Assembly: GCA_041499965.1 (NCBI GenBank)
Contig: JBGQLG010000145.1
Span: forward strand, 1 to 13,652
Direction of reading: 5' to 3'
DNA: 13,652 nucleotides
DNA from: AR5 sp041499965
GTDB taxonomy: Bacteria; Methylomirabilota; Methylomirabilia; Rokubacteriales; CSP1-6
Shown here piece by piece: positions 6,857 to 12,849 of this stretch. Made by a program: the position numbers and the translations under genes. How positions within the stretch are numbered: the first letter of the stretch is position 1; the number at the start of each line of letters is the position of its first letter. The notes under the pieces are model-generated. The model made no database searches. It saw only the letters and a list, made by a program, of their open reading frames with translations, and was not told the DNA's origin.

Positions 6857-7490
6857 ATGATGGCTGAACCCCGCTTGCTCACCGCCAGGATCGCCTGGCC
6901 GTCGCTCGGCAGCGCGCTTGCGTTCCTCGCGGCTCCTGCTGGTCGCGGGTCCATCGTCGCCCCGGGCGGCCGCTGCGCCCGTCCTGCACCAGGGCGTGCA
7001 CGAGGGCGCCGACTACCTGATCGGCATGCCGGCCCAGTGAAACGGCGGCCTGGTCATGTACGCGCACGGCTACGAGGGCGAGGGAGCGGGGCGCGGCGGC
7101 GTGCGGGGCGACCCGGCCGGCGGCTACCTCACCAGGAACAGCCACGCCTGGGCTGCCTCCGGCTACCGCAGCATGGGCTACCGGCCCGACTGGTTCCTTG
7201 CCGACACACTCGCTGCGGAGCGCTTCATCGAGGAGTTCGGCCGGCCGCGCTGGACGATCATCCACGGGCAATCGATGGGCGGCCACGTCGCCATCGCCTC
7301 GCTCGAGCTTCATCCCGAGGTCTACCAGGGCGGTCTGATCGAGTGCGGCATCGTGGACGGTGCGGGCTCATCGACTGGCTCTACGCCTACACCGCGGCCG
7401 CCGACTACCTGTCCGGCGTCCGGCTGCTCGACACGCCGCGCCCCGACTTCGACGCGCTGGTCAACGGCACCAGCGCTAGCGTCGCCGGCT
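6857..7490 (+). pseudogene. Decayed secreted alpha/beta hydrolase, frameshifted and truncated
   Basis: Tandem ATGs follow a strong Shine-Dalgarno and read MMAEPRLLTARIAW and on to ALAFLAAPA, a plausible signal peptide. The homologous frame then changes between about 6930 and 6975 to AAAAPVLHQGVHEGADYLIGMPAQ. It meets an in-frame TGA at 7038-7040 (probably once TGG) and resumes NGGLVMYAHGYEGEG. It continues through the nucleophile elbow HGQSMGG (7263-7283 region) to GIVDGAG. Near 7367 one base is missing, and the sense continues in the next frame as LIDWLYAYTAAADYL and TPRPDFDALVNG. Homology then stops at about 7467-7490, where the MoaD-like gene begins on the other strand. The C-terminal part with the catalytic acid and His is absent. 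Two frame changes, a nonsense codon and a 3' truncation together argue for a true pseudogene, although single-base differences could be sequencing errors. Confidence 0.75.
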
Positions 7491-7736
7491 CGCCCCTCCC
7501 GCAATCTGCGGCAGCAGAAACACCTCGCTGCTCGCACCGATCGGCTGGAACAGCGCGTCCTGGTAGATCTGCCCGTCGATGGCCACCGCCACCCCCTCGG
7601 CGAGGTGCGGCTCGAGCGCGGGATGTAGCTCGCTCAGCTGCTGGAAGAGCTGCTTGACGGACGTCGCCGAGAGCTGAAACTCGGCGACGCCCCCCGTCAG
7701 TTGCGCGAGGTTCCCGACCAGCACCACGCGCGGCAC
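7476..7736 (-). CDS. MoaD/ThiS-like ubiquitin-fold sulfur carrier with a C-terminal extension
   Basis: The 86-residue product starts with GTG one base after the stop of the molybdenum-subunit gene (TGACGTG), so it is translationally coupled to it. It has the beta-grasp pattern of MoaD: an N-terminal VVLVGNLAQLTGG strand and turn, a helix (SVKQLFQQLSELHP), VAIDGQIYQDALFQPIGASSEVFLLPQIAGG with the family's ending. MoaD carries a thiocarboxylate on a terminal Gly-Gly to deliver sulfur to molybdopterin. Here GG is at 80-81 and is followed by ASRRR, so the Gly-Gly would be buried unless trimmed. The end of the gene overlaps the hydrolase remnant. Its place in this operon suggests it supports cofactor supply to the neighbouring hydroxylase, which is an inference. 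Confidence 0.8.
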   Translation of the reverse strand: MPRVVLVGNLAQLTGGVAEFQLSATSVKQLFQQLSELHPALEPHLAEGVAVAIDGQIYQDALFQPIGASSEVFLLPQIAGGASRRR

Positions 7737-7737
7737 G

Positions 7738-10029
7738 TCAGACCTTGTTGAGCCCGCGCTCCCTCAACGCCTTCAGGACTTTCGGCGGCGACATCGGCAG
7801 CTCGGTGAAGCGGATGCCGGTGGCCTGCTCCATGGCGTTGGCGATGGCGCCCAGCGGCGGCACGATCGGTGTCTCGCCGACCCCGCGCACGCCGAGCGGA
7901 TGCTTGGGATTGGGGACCTCGACGACGATCGCGTCGATCATCGGCACGTCGGAGGCCACCGGCATGCGGTAGTCGAGGAACCCCGCGTTCTGTAGCTTGC
8001 CGTCGGCGCCGTAGATGTACTCCTCGTTCAGCGCCCAGCCGATGCCCTGCACCGCCCCGCCCTGGAACTGGCCCTCGACGTAGGCCGGATGGATGGCGTG
8101 ACCGGCGTCCTGCGCGACCGTATAGCGAAGAATCGTCACGCGCCCTGTTTCGGGATCGACCTCCAGGTCGACCAGGTGCGTGCCCAGACTCGGGCCTGCG
8201 CCCTGGGCGTTGATCCGGCCGTAGCCGCCGATGGGACCGCCGGTCTTGCCGGCCACCTTCGCGAAGTCGGCCAGCGACATCGGCTTGGCCTTGTCGGCGG
8301 CGTCGCCGATGGGCCGCACGCGGCCGCGCTCGAACGCGACCTGCTCGGGCTTGAGGTCCCACAGCTTGCAGGCCCGCGCGCACAGCTCGGCCTTGATCTG
8401 CTTGGCCGCTTCGACAATGGCCATGGATCCCGAGAAGGCCGAGCGGCTGCCGCCGGTGAGGAAGTTGAAGCCGAGCGAGCCGGTGTCGCCGATGATCGGC
8501 CGCACCTTGTCGTACTCGATGCCCAGCTCGTCGGCCGCCACCATGGCCAGCGAGGCGCGCAGGCCGCCGATGTCCGGCGTGCCGGCCATCAGCGACACCG
8601 TGCCGTCCTCGTTCACCGTCAGCGAGGCGGAGGTCTCGCCGCCGATGTTGAACCAGAAGCCGGAGGCCACGCCGCGGCCCTGCCACTTGCGCAGCGGCGT
8701 GTTCCAGTGCTCGGTCTTCTTGACGGCGTTGAGCGTCTCCTCCAGGCCGATGGGCCCCAACTTCGGCCCGTAGGCGGCCTTCGTGCCCTCGTGCGCCGCG
8801 TTCATCAGGCGGAGCTCGATCGGGTCGAGACCCAGCTTCTTGGCGATCTCGTCGACCACGCTCTCGACGGCGAATTCCGAGATGGGCGCGCCGGGCGCCC
8901 GGTACGCCGCCACCTTCGGGCGGTTGGAGACGACGTCGTAGCCGATGACCTTGACGTTCTCCATGTCGTAGGGCGCGTACGCGCACATGACGCCCGGCTG
9001 CACCGGCGAGCCCTGGAAGGCGCCGGCCTGGTACTTCAGCTCGGCGAAGCCGGCGACGAAGCGGCCGTCCTTGGTGGCGCCCATCTTCACGTGGATGGTG
9101 GCGCCGGAGGTCGGGCCGGAGGCCTTGAAGACCTCCTCCCGCGACATGACCATCTTCACCGGCCGCTTGGCCTTGCGCGACAGCGCGATGGCCAGCGGCT
9201 CCAGGTAGACGACCGTCTTGCCGCCGAAGCCGCCGCCGATCTCGGTGGCGGTGACGCGGACCTTGGAGATGTCGAGGCCGAGTAGGCGCGCGCAGTGGGC
9301 CCGCACGATGTAGTGGCCCTGAGTCGTGCACCACAGCTCGGTCGCGCCGTCCTCCGACACGGTGGCCAGTGCGGCGTGCGGCTCGATGTAGCCCTGGTGG
9401 ACGGGCGCGGTCTTGAAGTCGCGCTCGACGATCACGTCGGCCTTGGCGAAGCCGGCCTCGATGTCGCCCAGGACGATCTCCACGCGCTTGGCGATGTTGG
9501 ACGGCCTGTCGGGCTTGGGCTCGACGCCGACGGTGAAGAGATCGTCGTGCAGCACCGGCGCGCCGGGCCGCATGGCCTCCTCCACGTCGATGACGTGGGG
9601 GAGGATCTCGTACGTCACGTCGATCAGCTTGAGCGCCTTCCGGGCGATGGCCGTGCTGGTGGCGGCGACGGCGGCGACCGCGTGGCCCTCGTAGAGCACC
9701 TTCTCGCGGGCCATCACGTTCCGGACGACGTCCTTGTAGTTCATCATCATCTCGCCGGCCGGGATGAACTCCGAGGACTGGTCGGCGAAGTCGTCGCGGG
9801 TGATCACGGCCTTGACGCCGGGGAGCGCCTCGGCCTTCGAGGTGTCGATCGACACGATGCGCGCATGCGGATGCGGGCTGCGCAGCACGCGGCCGATGAG
9901 CTGGCCGGCCAGGTTGAAGTCGGCGCCGAAGCGGGCGCGGCCCGTCACCTTGTCGACGCCGTCCGGGCGGATCGTGCGCGTGCCGACGTAACCCTGCCCG
10001 TTCGTGCCGTTCGTCTGGGTCTCAGCCAT
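7738..10029 (-). CDS. Xanthine dehydrogenase-family molybdenum-binding subunit (CoxL/aldehyde oxidase type)
   Basis: The 763-residue protein is the catalytic large subunit of a three-subunit molybdenum hydroxylase. It shows an N-terminal aldehyde oxidase/xanthine dehydrogenase a/b hammerhead region (KVTGRARFGADF, residues 27-38) followed by the molybdopterin-binding domain. Motifs are TTQGHYIVR at 235-243, EIGGGFGGK at 263-271, AYRAPGAPISEFAVE at 375-389, TPDIGGLRASLAMVAADELG at 484-503, and GVRGVGETPIVPPLGAIANA at 713-732 with the catalytic Glu719. It lacks the AYxCSFR loop of true aerobic CO dehydrogenase, so CO oxidation is unlikely; the substrate is probably an aldehyde, an N-heterocycle or an aromatic acid or thioester. 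AGGGA lies 7 nt before the ATG, and the gene starts 4 nt after the iron-sulfur subunit stop. No signal peptide is present, consistent with a cytoplasmic enzyme. Confidence 0.94.
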   Translation of the reverse strand: MAETQTNGTNGQGYVGTRTIRPDGVDKVTGRARFGADFNLAGQLIGRVLRSPHPHARIVSIDTSKAEALPGVKAVITRDDFADQSSEFIPAGEMMMNYKDVVRNVMAREKVLYEGHAVAAVAATSTAIARKALKLIDVTYEILPHVIDVEEAMRPGAPVLHDDLFTVGVEPKPDRPSNIAKRVEIVLGDIEAGFAKADVIVERDFKTAPVHQGYIEPHAALATVSEDGATELWCTTQGHYIVRAHCARLLGLDISKVRVTATEIGGGFGGKTVVYLEPLAIALSRKAKRPVKMVMSREEVFKASGPTSGATIHVKMGATKDGRFVAGFAELKYQAGAFQGSPVQPGVMCAYAPYDMENVKVIGYDVVSNRPKVAAYRAPGAPISEFAVESVVDEIAKKLGLDPIELRLMNAAHEGTKAAYGPKLGPIGLEETLNAVKKTEHWNTPLRKWQGRGVASGFWFNIGGETSASLTVNEDGTVSLMAGTPDIGGLRASLAMVAADELGIEYDKVRPIIGDTGSLGFNFLTGGSRSAFSGSMAIVEAAKQIKAELCARACKLWDLKPEQVAFERGRVRPIGDAADKAKPMSLADFAKVAGKTGGPIGGYGRINAQGAGPSLGTHLVDLEVDPETGRVTILRYTVAQDAGHAIHPAYVEGQFQGGAVQGIGWALNEEYIYGADGKLQNAGFLDYRMPVASDVPMIDAIVVEVPNPKHPLGVRGVGETPIVPPLGAIANAMEQATGIRFTELPMSPPKVLKALRERGLNKV

Positions 10030-10033
10030 GGGG

Positions 10034-10510
10034 CTATCCCTTTCTCATCGCGGCGGCGGCGTCCATCACCGCGGTGACGATCTTGTCGTATCCGGTGCAC
10101 CGGCAGAGATTGCCGGCCAGCCAGTAACGGATCTCGGTCTCGGTCGGATCGGGCTTGCGCTCGAGCAGCGCCTTGCTGGCCACCAGGAAGCCCGGCGTGC
10201 AGATGCCGCACTGCAGGGCGGCGCCTTCCAGGAAGTGCTGCTGCAGCGGATGCAGCGCCTCGCCCTTGGCCATGCCCTCGATCGTCTCGATCTTCCGGCC
10301 GGCGACCTCGCAGCCCAGGACCAGGCACGAGCAGACCAGCCGGCCGTCCAGCGTGACGCTGCAGGCGCCGCAGTCGCCGGAGGAGCAGCCTTCCTTGCTG
10401 CCGGTCATGTTCAGCGTGTCGCGCAGCACGTCGAGCAGCGTGTCCTCCGTCTCGCAGAGGAACTCGACCGCGTCGCCGTTCACCGTGGCTTCGATGTGGT
10501 GCTTGGCCAT
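10034..10510 (-). CDS. (2Fe-2S)-binding small subunit of the molybdenum hydroxylase (CoxS type)
   Basis: This 158-residue electron-transfer subunit carries both expected iron-sulfur clusters. The N-terminal plant-ferredoxin-like domain uses C42, C47, C50 and C62 in GCSSGDCGAC followed by RLVCSC. The C-terminal four-helix domain uses C101 and C104 (QCGICTPG) and C136 and C138 (NLCRCTGY). Length and spacing are typical. Electrons would pass from the molybdenum subunit through these clusters to FAD in the medium subunit. The ATG overlaps the last base of the medium-subunit stop (TGATG), and GAGGA is placed 7 nt upstream, so coupling and independent initiation are both possible. No twin-arginine or Sec signal precedes it, unlike periplasmic members. 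Confidence 0.96.
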   Translation of the reverse strand: MAKHHIEATVNGDAVEFLCETEDTLLDVLRDTLNMTGSKEGCSSGDCGACSVTLDGRLVCSCLVLGCEVAGRKIETIEGMAKGEALHPLQQHFLEGAALQCGICTPGFLVASKALLERKPDPTETEIRYWLAGNLCRCTGYDKIVTAVMDAAAAMRKG

Positions 10511-11370
10511 CAGCTCGTCCTCGCTCGGTCCAGCGCGATCAGGGCCGCCCGGCGGGCCAGCACACCTGCGACCTGGACACGGAATTCGATCGTTCCTCGC
10601 TTGTCGTCGATGGGCTGGCAGGCCGCCCGCGCCGCCGCCTCCAGCCGATCCTGGGCCGGCCGGTCGAGCCGGCTGCCTACGATGGCCTGCGCGGCCTCGG
10701 CCACGAGCAGCACCCGCGGGGCGACCGCGCCGAGCGACACCCGCGCCGTCGTGATCGTGCCGGCCGCGTCCACCGTCAGGCTCACGCCCGCCCCCACCAC
10801 CGCGATGTCCATCTCGGTGCGGGGGATGAAGCGCAGGTAGGCGTCGCTCGAGCGAGCCGGCCGCGGCGGTAGCAGGAACGAGACGACGATCTCGCCCTTG
10901 CGCAGGGCCAGCTTGCGGGGCCCCAGCATGACGTCCTCGACCGGCAGGTCACGCTTGCCCTGCGGGCCGGCCAGCGTGGCGACGGCGCCGGCCGCGATGA
11001 GCGCGGGCACGCTGTCGGCCGCCGGCGAGCCGTTGCAGAGGTTGCCGCCCAGGGTGGCCCGCCCCTGCACCTGGGTCGAGCCGATGAGGTTGGCGGCCTC
11101 GACCACGCCCGGCCACACCTGCTTGAGCCGGGGGTGCTCCTTCAGCTCCGCCCCCGTCACCGCGGCGCCGATGCGCCAGCCGCCCCGCTCCTCGGTGACC
11201 GTCCGGGTCTCGGCAATCTTCTTGATGTCGACGATCAGGGCGGGATCGACGATGTCGGCGCGCATCTGGACCAGCAGGTCGGTCCCGCCGGCCAGCACGC
11301 GCGTCTCACCGGTCGCGCCCGCGAGCAGGGCGACCGCTCCCTCCAGCGTCTCGGGTGCCTCGTATCGCAT
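10510..11370 (-). CDS. FAD-binding medium subunit of the molybdenum hydroxylase (CoxM type)
   Basis: The product has 286 residues, the normal length for the separate FAD subunit. The two flavin-binding motifs are LAGGTDLL at 26-33 and TLGGNLCNGSPAADSVPAL at 106-124. The C-terminal CO-dehydrogenase flavoprotein domain follows, with LRFIPRTEMDIAVVGAGVSL around 179-198. It accepts electrons from the iron-sulfur subunit and passes them to an external acceptor. This is the first gene of the operon. The ATG is preceded by only a weak AAGG about 15 nt upstream, and a promoter lies about 50 nt before it. The gene order FAD, Fe-S, Mo subunit is the usual one for this family. Confidence 0.95.
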   Translation of the reverse strand: MRYEAPETLEGAVALLAGATGETRVLAGGTDLLVQMRADIVDPALIVDIKKIAETRTVTEERGGWRIGAAVTGAELKEHPRLKQVWPGVVEAANLIGSTQVQGRATLGGNLCNGSPAADSVPALIAAGAVATLAGPQGKRDLPVEDVMLGPRKLALRKGEIVVSFLLPPRPARSSDAYLRFIPRTEMDIAVVGAGVSLTVDAAGTITTARVSLGAVAPRVLLVAEAAQAIVGSRLDRPAQDRLEAAARAACQPIDDKRGTIEFRVQVAGVLARRAALIALDRARTS

Positions 11371-11426
11371 CAGTGGGGGTCTCGCCTTTCGTGAGTGGTC
11401 GATATGCCGGCGTCAGCATACCAGGA

Positions 11427-11454
11427 AGAATACGTTCGCACCGGGGCGTGTCAA
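11427..11454 (-). promoter_or_regulatory. Promoter of the molybdenum hydroxylase operon
   Basis: On the minus strand a perfect TTGACA (11454-11449) is followed after 16 bp by TATTCT (11432-11427), placing the transcript start near 11420, about 50 nt before the FAD-subunit ATG. A second possible -10, TGGTATGCT, lies just downstream at about 11424-11416. This is the best sigma-70-type promoter match in the window. Confidence 0.6.
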
Positions 11455-11460
11455 CGCCCC
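11443..11460. repeat. Perfect inverted repeat over the -35 box, candidate operator
   Basis: Arms of 7 bp (GGGGCGT and ACGCCCC) flank a 4-base centre, reading GGGGCGTTGACACGCCCC on the minus strand. The arms extend by two more pairs if one extra C is looped out. The centre overlaps the TTGACA, so a protein bound here would block RNA polymerase. Confidence 0.6.
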
Positions 11461-11703
11461 CGGTATCGGGCTCACCCTCGGCGTGACGGCGGCGCTCCCC
11501 TGGGCTGTTGACAGCGACCCGCGCCGCCCTTGCCGATCGCGCCGCCGTCACGCTGCCCCCGACCCTCCTCGCCTGATCGATGTCCCGGCCGCGCCGGTGA
11601 TATTGCGGCGCGGTGCCGCACAACGCGGCGGCCGAGCCGGGCGCGGTACGGCAACCGCGTGGAGACGTCGCGATCGTCGAGCGGCGCCGGCTCGAGGTAA
11701 GCG

Positions 11704-11712
11704 TGATATACA
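11704..11712 (+). promoter_or_regulatory. Extended -10 promoter for the DUF2652 gene
   Basis: TGATATACA is an extended -10 (TG, one base, TATACA). No -35 match is seen at the right distance, which is acceptable for extended -10 promoters. Transcription would begin near 11719, leaving a leader of about 33 nt. Confidence 0.4.
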
Positions 11713-11736
11713 GGTCAGCGAAATCGCATCGACGTT

Positions 11737-11741
11737 GGAGG
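11737..11741 (+). promoter_or_regulatory. Ribosome binding site of the DUF2652 gene
   Basis: GGAGG lies 10 nt before the ATG at 11752, slightly longer than usual spacing, and decides this start. Confidence 0.65.
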
Positions 11742-11751
11742 ATGACGGTCC

Positions 11752-12807
11752 ATGGCTGAAAGCGCAACGATCCTGATTCCGGATATCAGCGGCTACACGG
11801 AGTTCCTGACCAAGACCGAGCTCGTCCACAGCTCCCACATCATCAACGAGCTGCTGGAGGCGATCCTCGCGGCCAACAGCGGCGAATTCGTGCTCTCCGA
11901 GGTCGAAGGCGATGCGCTCCTGCTCTATCACAAGGGCAAGCCCATCGATGCCAACGCCCTCGTCCGGCAGTGCCTGAGCATGTTCGAGAGCTTCCACACG
12001 CAGCTCAAGATCATCGAGCGGGACTCGATATGCCATTGCGGCGCTTGCAAGACGGCGTCGAACCTGACCCTGAAGTTCGTCGCCCATCACGGCGTGGTCC
12101 AGGAAATCAAGGTGATGCAGTTCACGAAGTGCTCGGGACTCGACATGGTGGTCGCCCACCGCTTGATGAAGAACCAGATTGCGTCAGACGAGTACATTCT
12201 CGCGACGCCCACCTGTTTCGATTTCTCGAGCCTCCCGCAATCCCCGGGTGCTCTCGCGTGGCAGCGATCGAACGACGAGTACCCGGCAATCGGGAAAATC
12301 GAGTATCAATATGCGCCGCTCGCCGGGATCAGAAAAACCATCGCCGATCCAGCCCCGCGGATCAGCCCCGTGACCGAGTTCGGGGACGATTCCGTGGCCG
12401 TGGAGATCGACGCTCCGATGCTGGAGGTGTATCAGCTGGTGATCGATCTCGACCAGCGAACCCGATGGCTGTCGGCCGTAGAACGCCTCGACCGGCCTGC
12501 GACAACGGAGCGGATCGGCATGCGGCACGTCTGCATATTCCACGGCCTTACCGTCGAGTGGGTCGCGGTCAAGAGCGATATCGGAGACGATGAAATCACG
12601 TACGTCGAGGAAGGAAGGATCGTGGAAAAGGACCTGCCGGCCCGGGCTTCGTTCATCCTGAAGCGTCTCGGAGAGCGACGAACGTCCCTGCAGTTCCACG
12701 CGAAGTGGCTGTCCAGCCCAGGGCCGCCACGGGAAATGACGAACGCGGTTCTCGCGGATTACACGCGCGGCCTCGAGAATATCAAGATGCTCTGCGAGAA
12801 ACCGTAG
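11752..12807 (+). CDS. DUF2652 protein with C-terminal SRPBCC-like domain
   Basis: The 351-residue protein has two parts. Residues 5 to about 155 match DUF2652, which resembles the class III nucleotide cyclase fold: LIPDISGYTEF with D11, then SEVEGDALLLY with D54, a 43-residue separation as for the two metal-binding Asp residues of cyclases. The block CHCGAC at 94-99 is followed by NLTLKFVAHHG and DMVVAHRLMKN; Arg137 aligns with the transition-state Arg, while the usual Asn is Val133. Residues from about 212 to 350 look like an SRPBCC (START-like) ligand-binding domain (VEIDAPMLEVYQLVIDLDQRTRWL and onward). No signal peptide or membrane segment is seen. Function is not established; a nucleotide- or lipid-sensing role is a guess. 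It is transcribed alone, divergent from the hydroxylase operon, with somewhat lower GC than its neighbours. Confidence 0.85.
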   Translation: MAESATILIPDISGYTEFLTKTELVHSSHIINELLEAILAANSGEFVLSEVEGDALLLYHKGKPIDANALVRQCLSMFESFHTQLKIIERDSICHCGACKTASNLTLKFVAHHGVVQEIKVMQFTKCSGLDMVVAHRLMKNQIASDEYILATPTCFDFSSLPQSPGALAWQRSNDEYPAIGKIEYQYAPLAGIRKTIADPAPRISPVTEFGDDSVAVEIDAPMLEVYQLVIDLDQRTRWLSAVERLDRPATTERIGMRHVCIFHGLTVEWVAVKSDIGDDEITYVEEGRIVEKDLPARASFILKRLGERRTSLQFHAKWLSSPGPPREMTNAVLADYTRGLENIKMLCEKP

Positions 12808-12820
12808 GAGTCGCGACTCC
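12807..12820. terminator. Perfect palindrome between convergent genes, weak terminator candidate
   Basis: GGAGTCGCGACTCC is a 14-bp perfect palindrome that begins at the last base of the DUF2652 stop codon and lies before the convergent substrate-binding protein gene ending at 12850. There is no T-run on either side, so it is not a classical intrinsic terminator. An alternative pairing of ACTCC with the GGAGT at 12823-12827 overlaps it. Confidence 0.35.
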
Positions 12821-12849
12821 AAGGAGTGGCGAATCTCTGACGCGTGATC

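Larger units (their letters stand above)
11371..11751. other. Intergenic region between the hydroxylase operon and the DUF2652 gene
   Basis: No credible gene is seen in these 381 bases on either strand. The left part carries the minus-strand promoter and inverted repeat for the hydroxylase operon. The right end carries the plus-strand extended -10 and Shine-Dalgarno of the DUF2652 gene. The middle (about 11465-11700) is GC-rich with short hairpin-capable stretches and a TTGACA at 11508-11513 that has no matching -10. Confidence 0.7.

Noticed and set aside
7056..7628. A 190-codon plus-strand frame taken as an intact hydrolase
   Set aside because: Homology begins upstream of its ATG, across a TGA, and leaves this frame near 7367, and the rest overlaps the MoaD-like gene. 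It is a fragment of the pseudogene.
8089..9285. A plus-strand open frame of nearly 400 codons opposite the molybdenum subunit
   Set aside because: Its composition is biased, no domain is seen, and the opposite strand encodes a strongly conserved enzyme.
11508..11536. A plus-strand promoter based on TTGACA at 11508-11513
   Set aside because: The sequence 17 bp downstream (TGCCGA) is not a -10 box, and the gene start is more than 200 nt away with a better-placed extended -10.
12807..12849. A classical intrinsic terminator between the DUF2652 and substrate-binding genes
   Set aside because: A strong palindrome exists, but no T-run follows on either strand, so it is listed only as a weak candidate.
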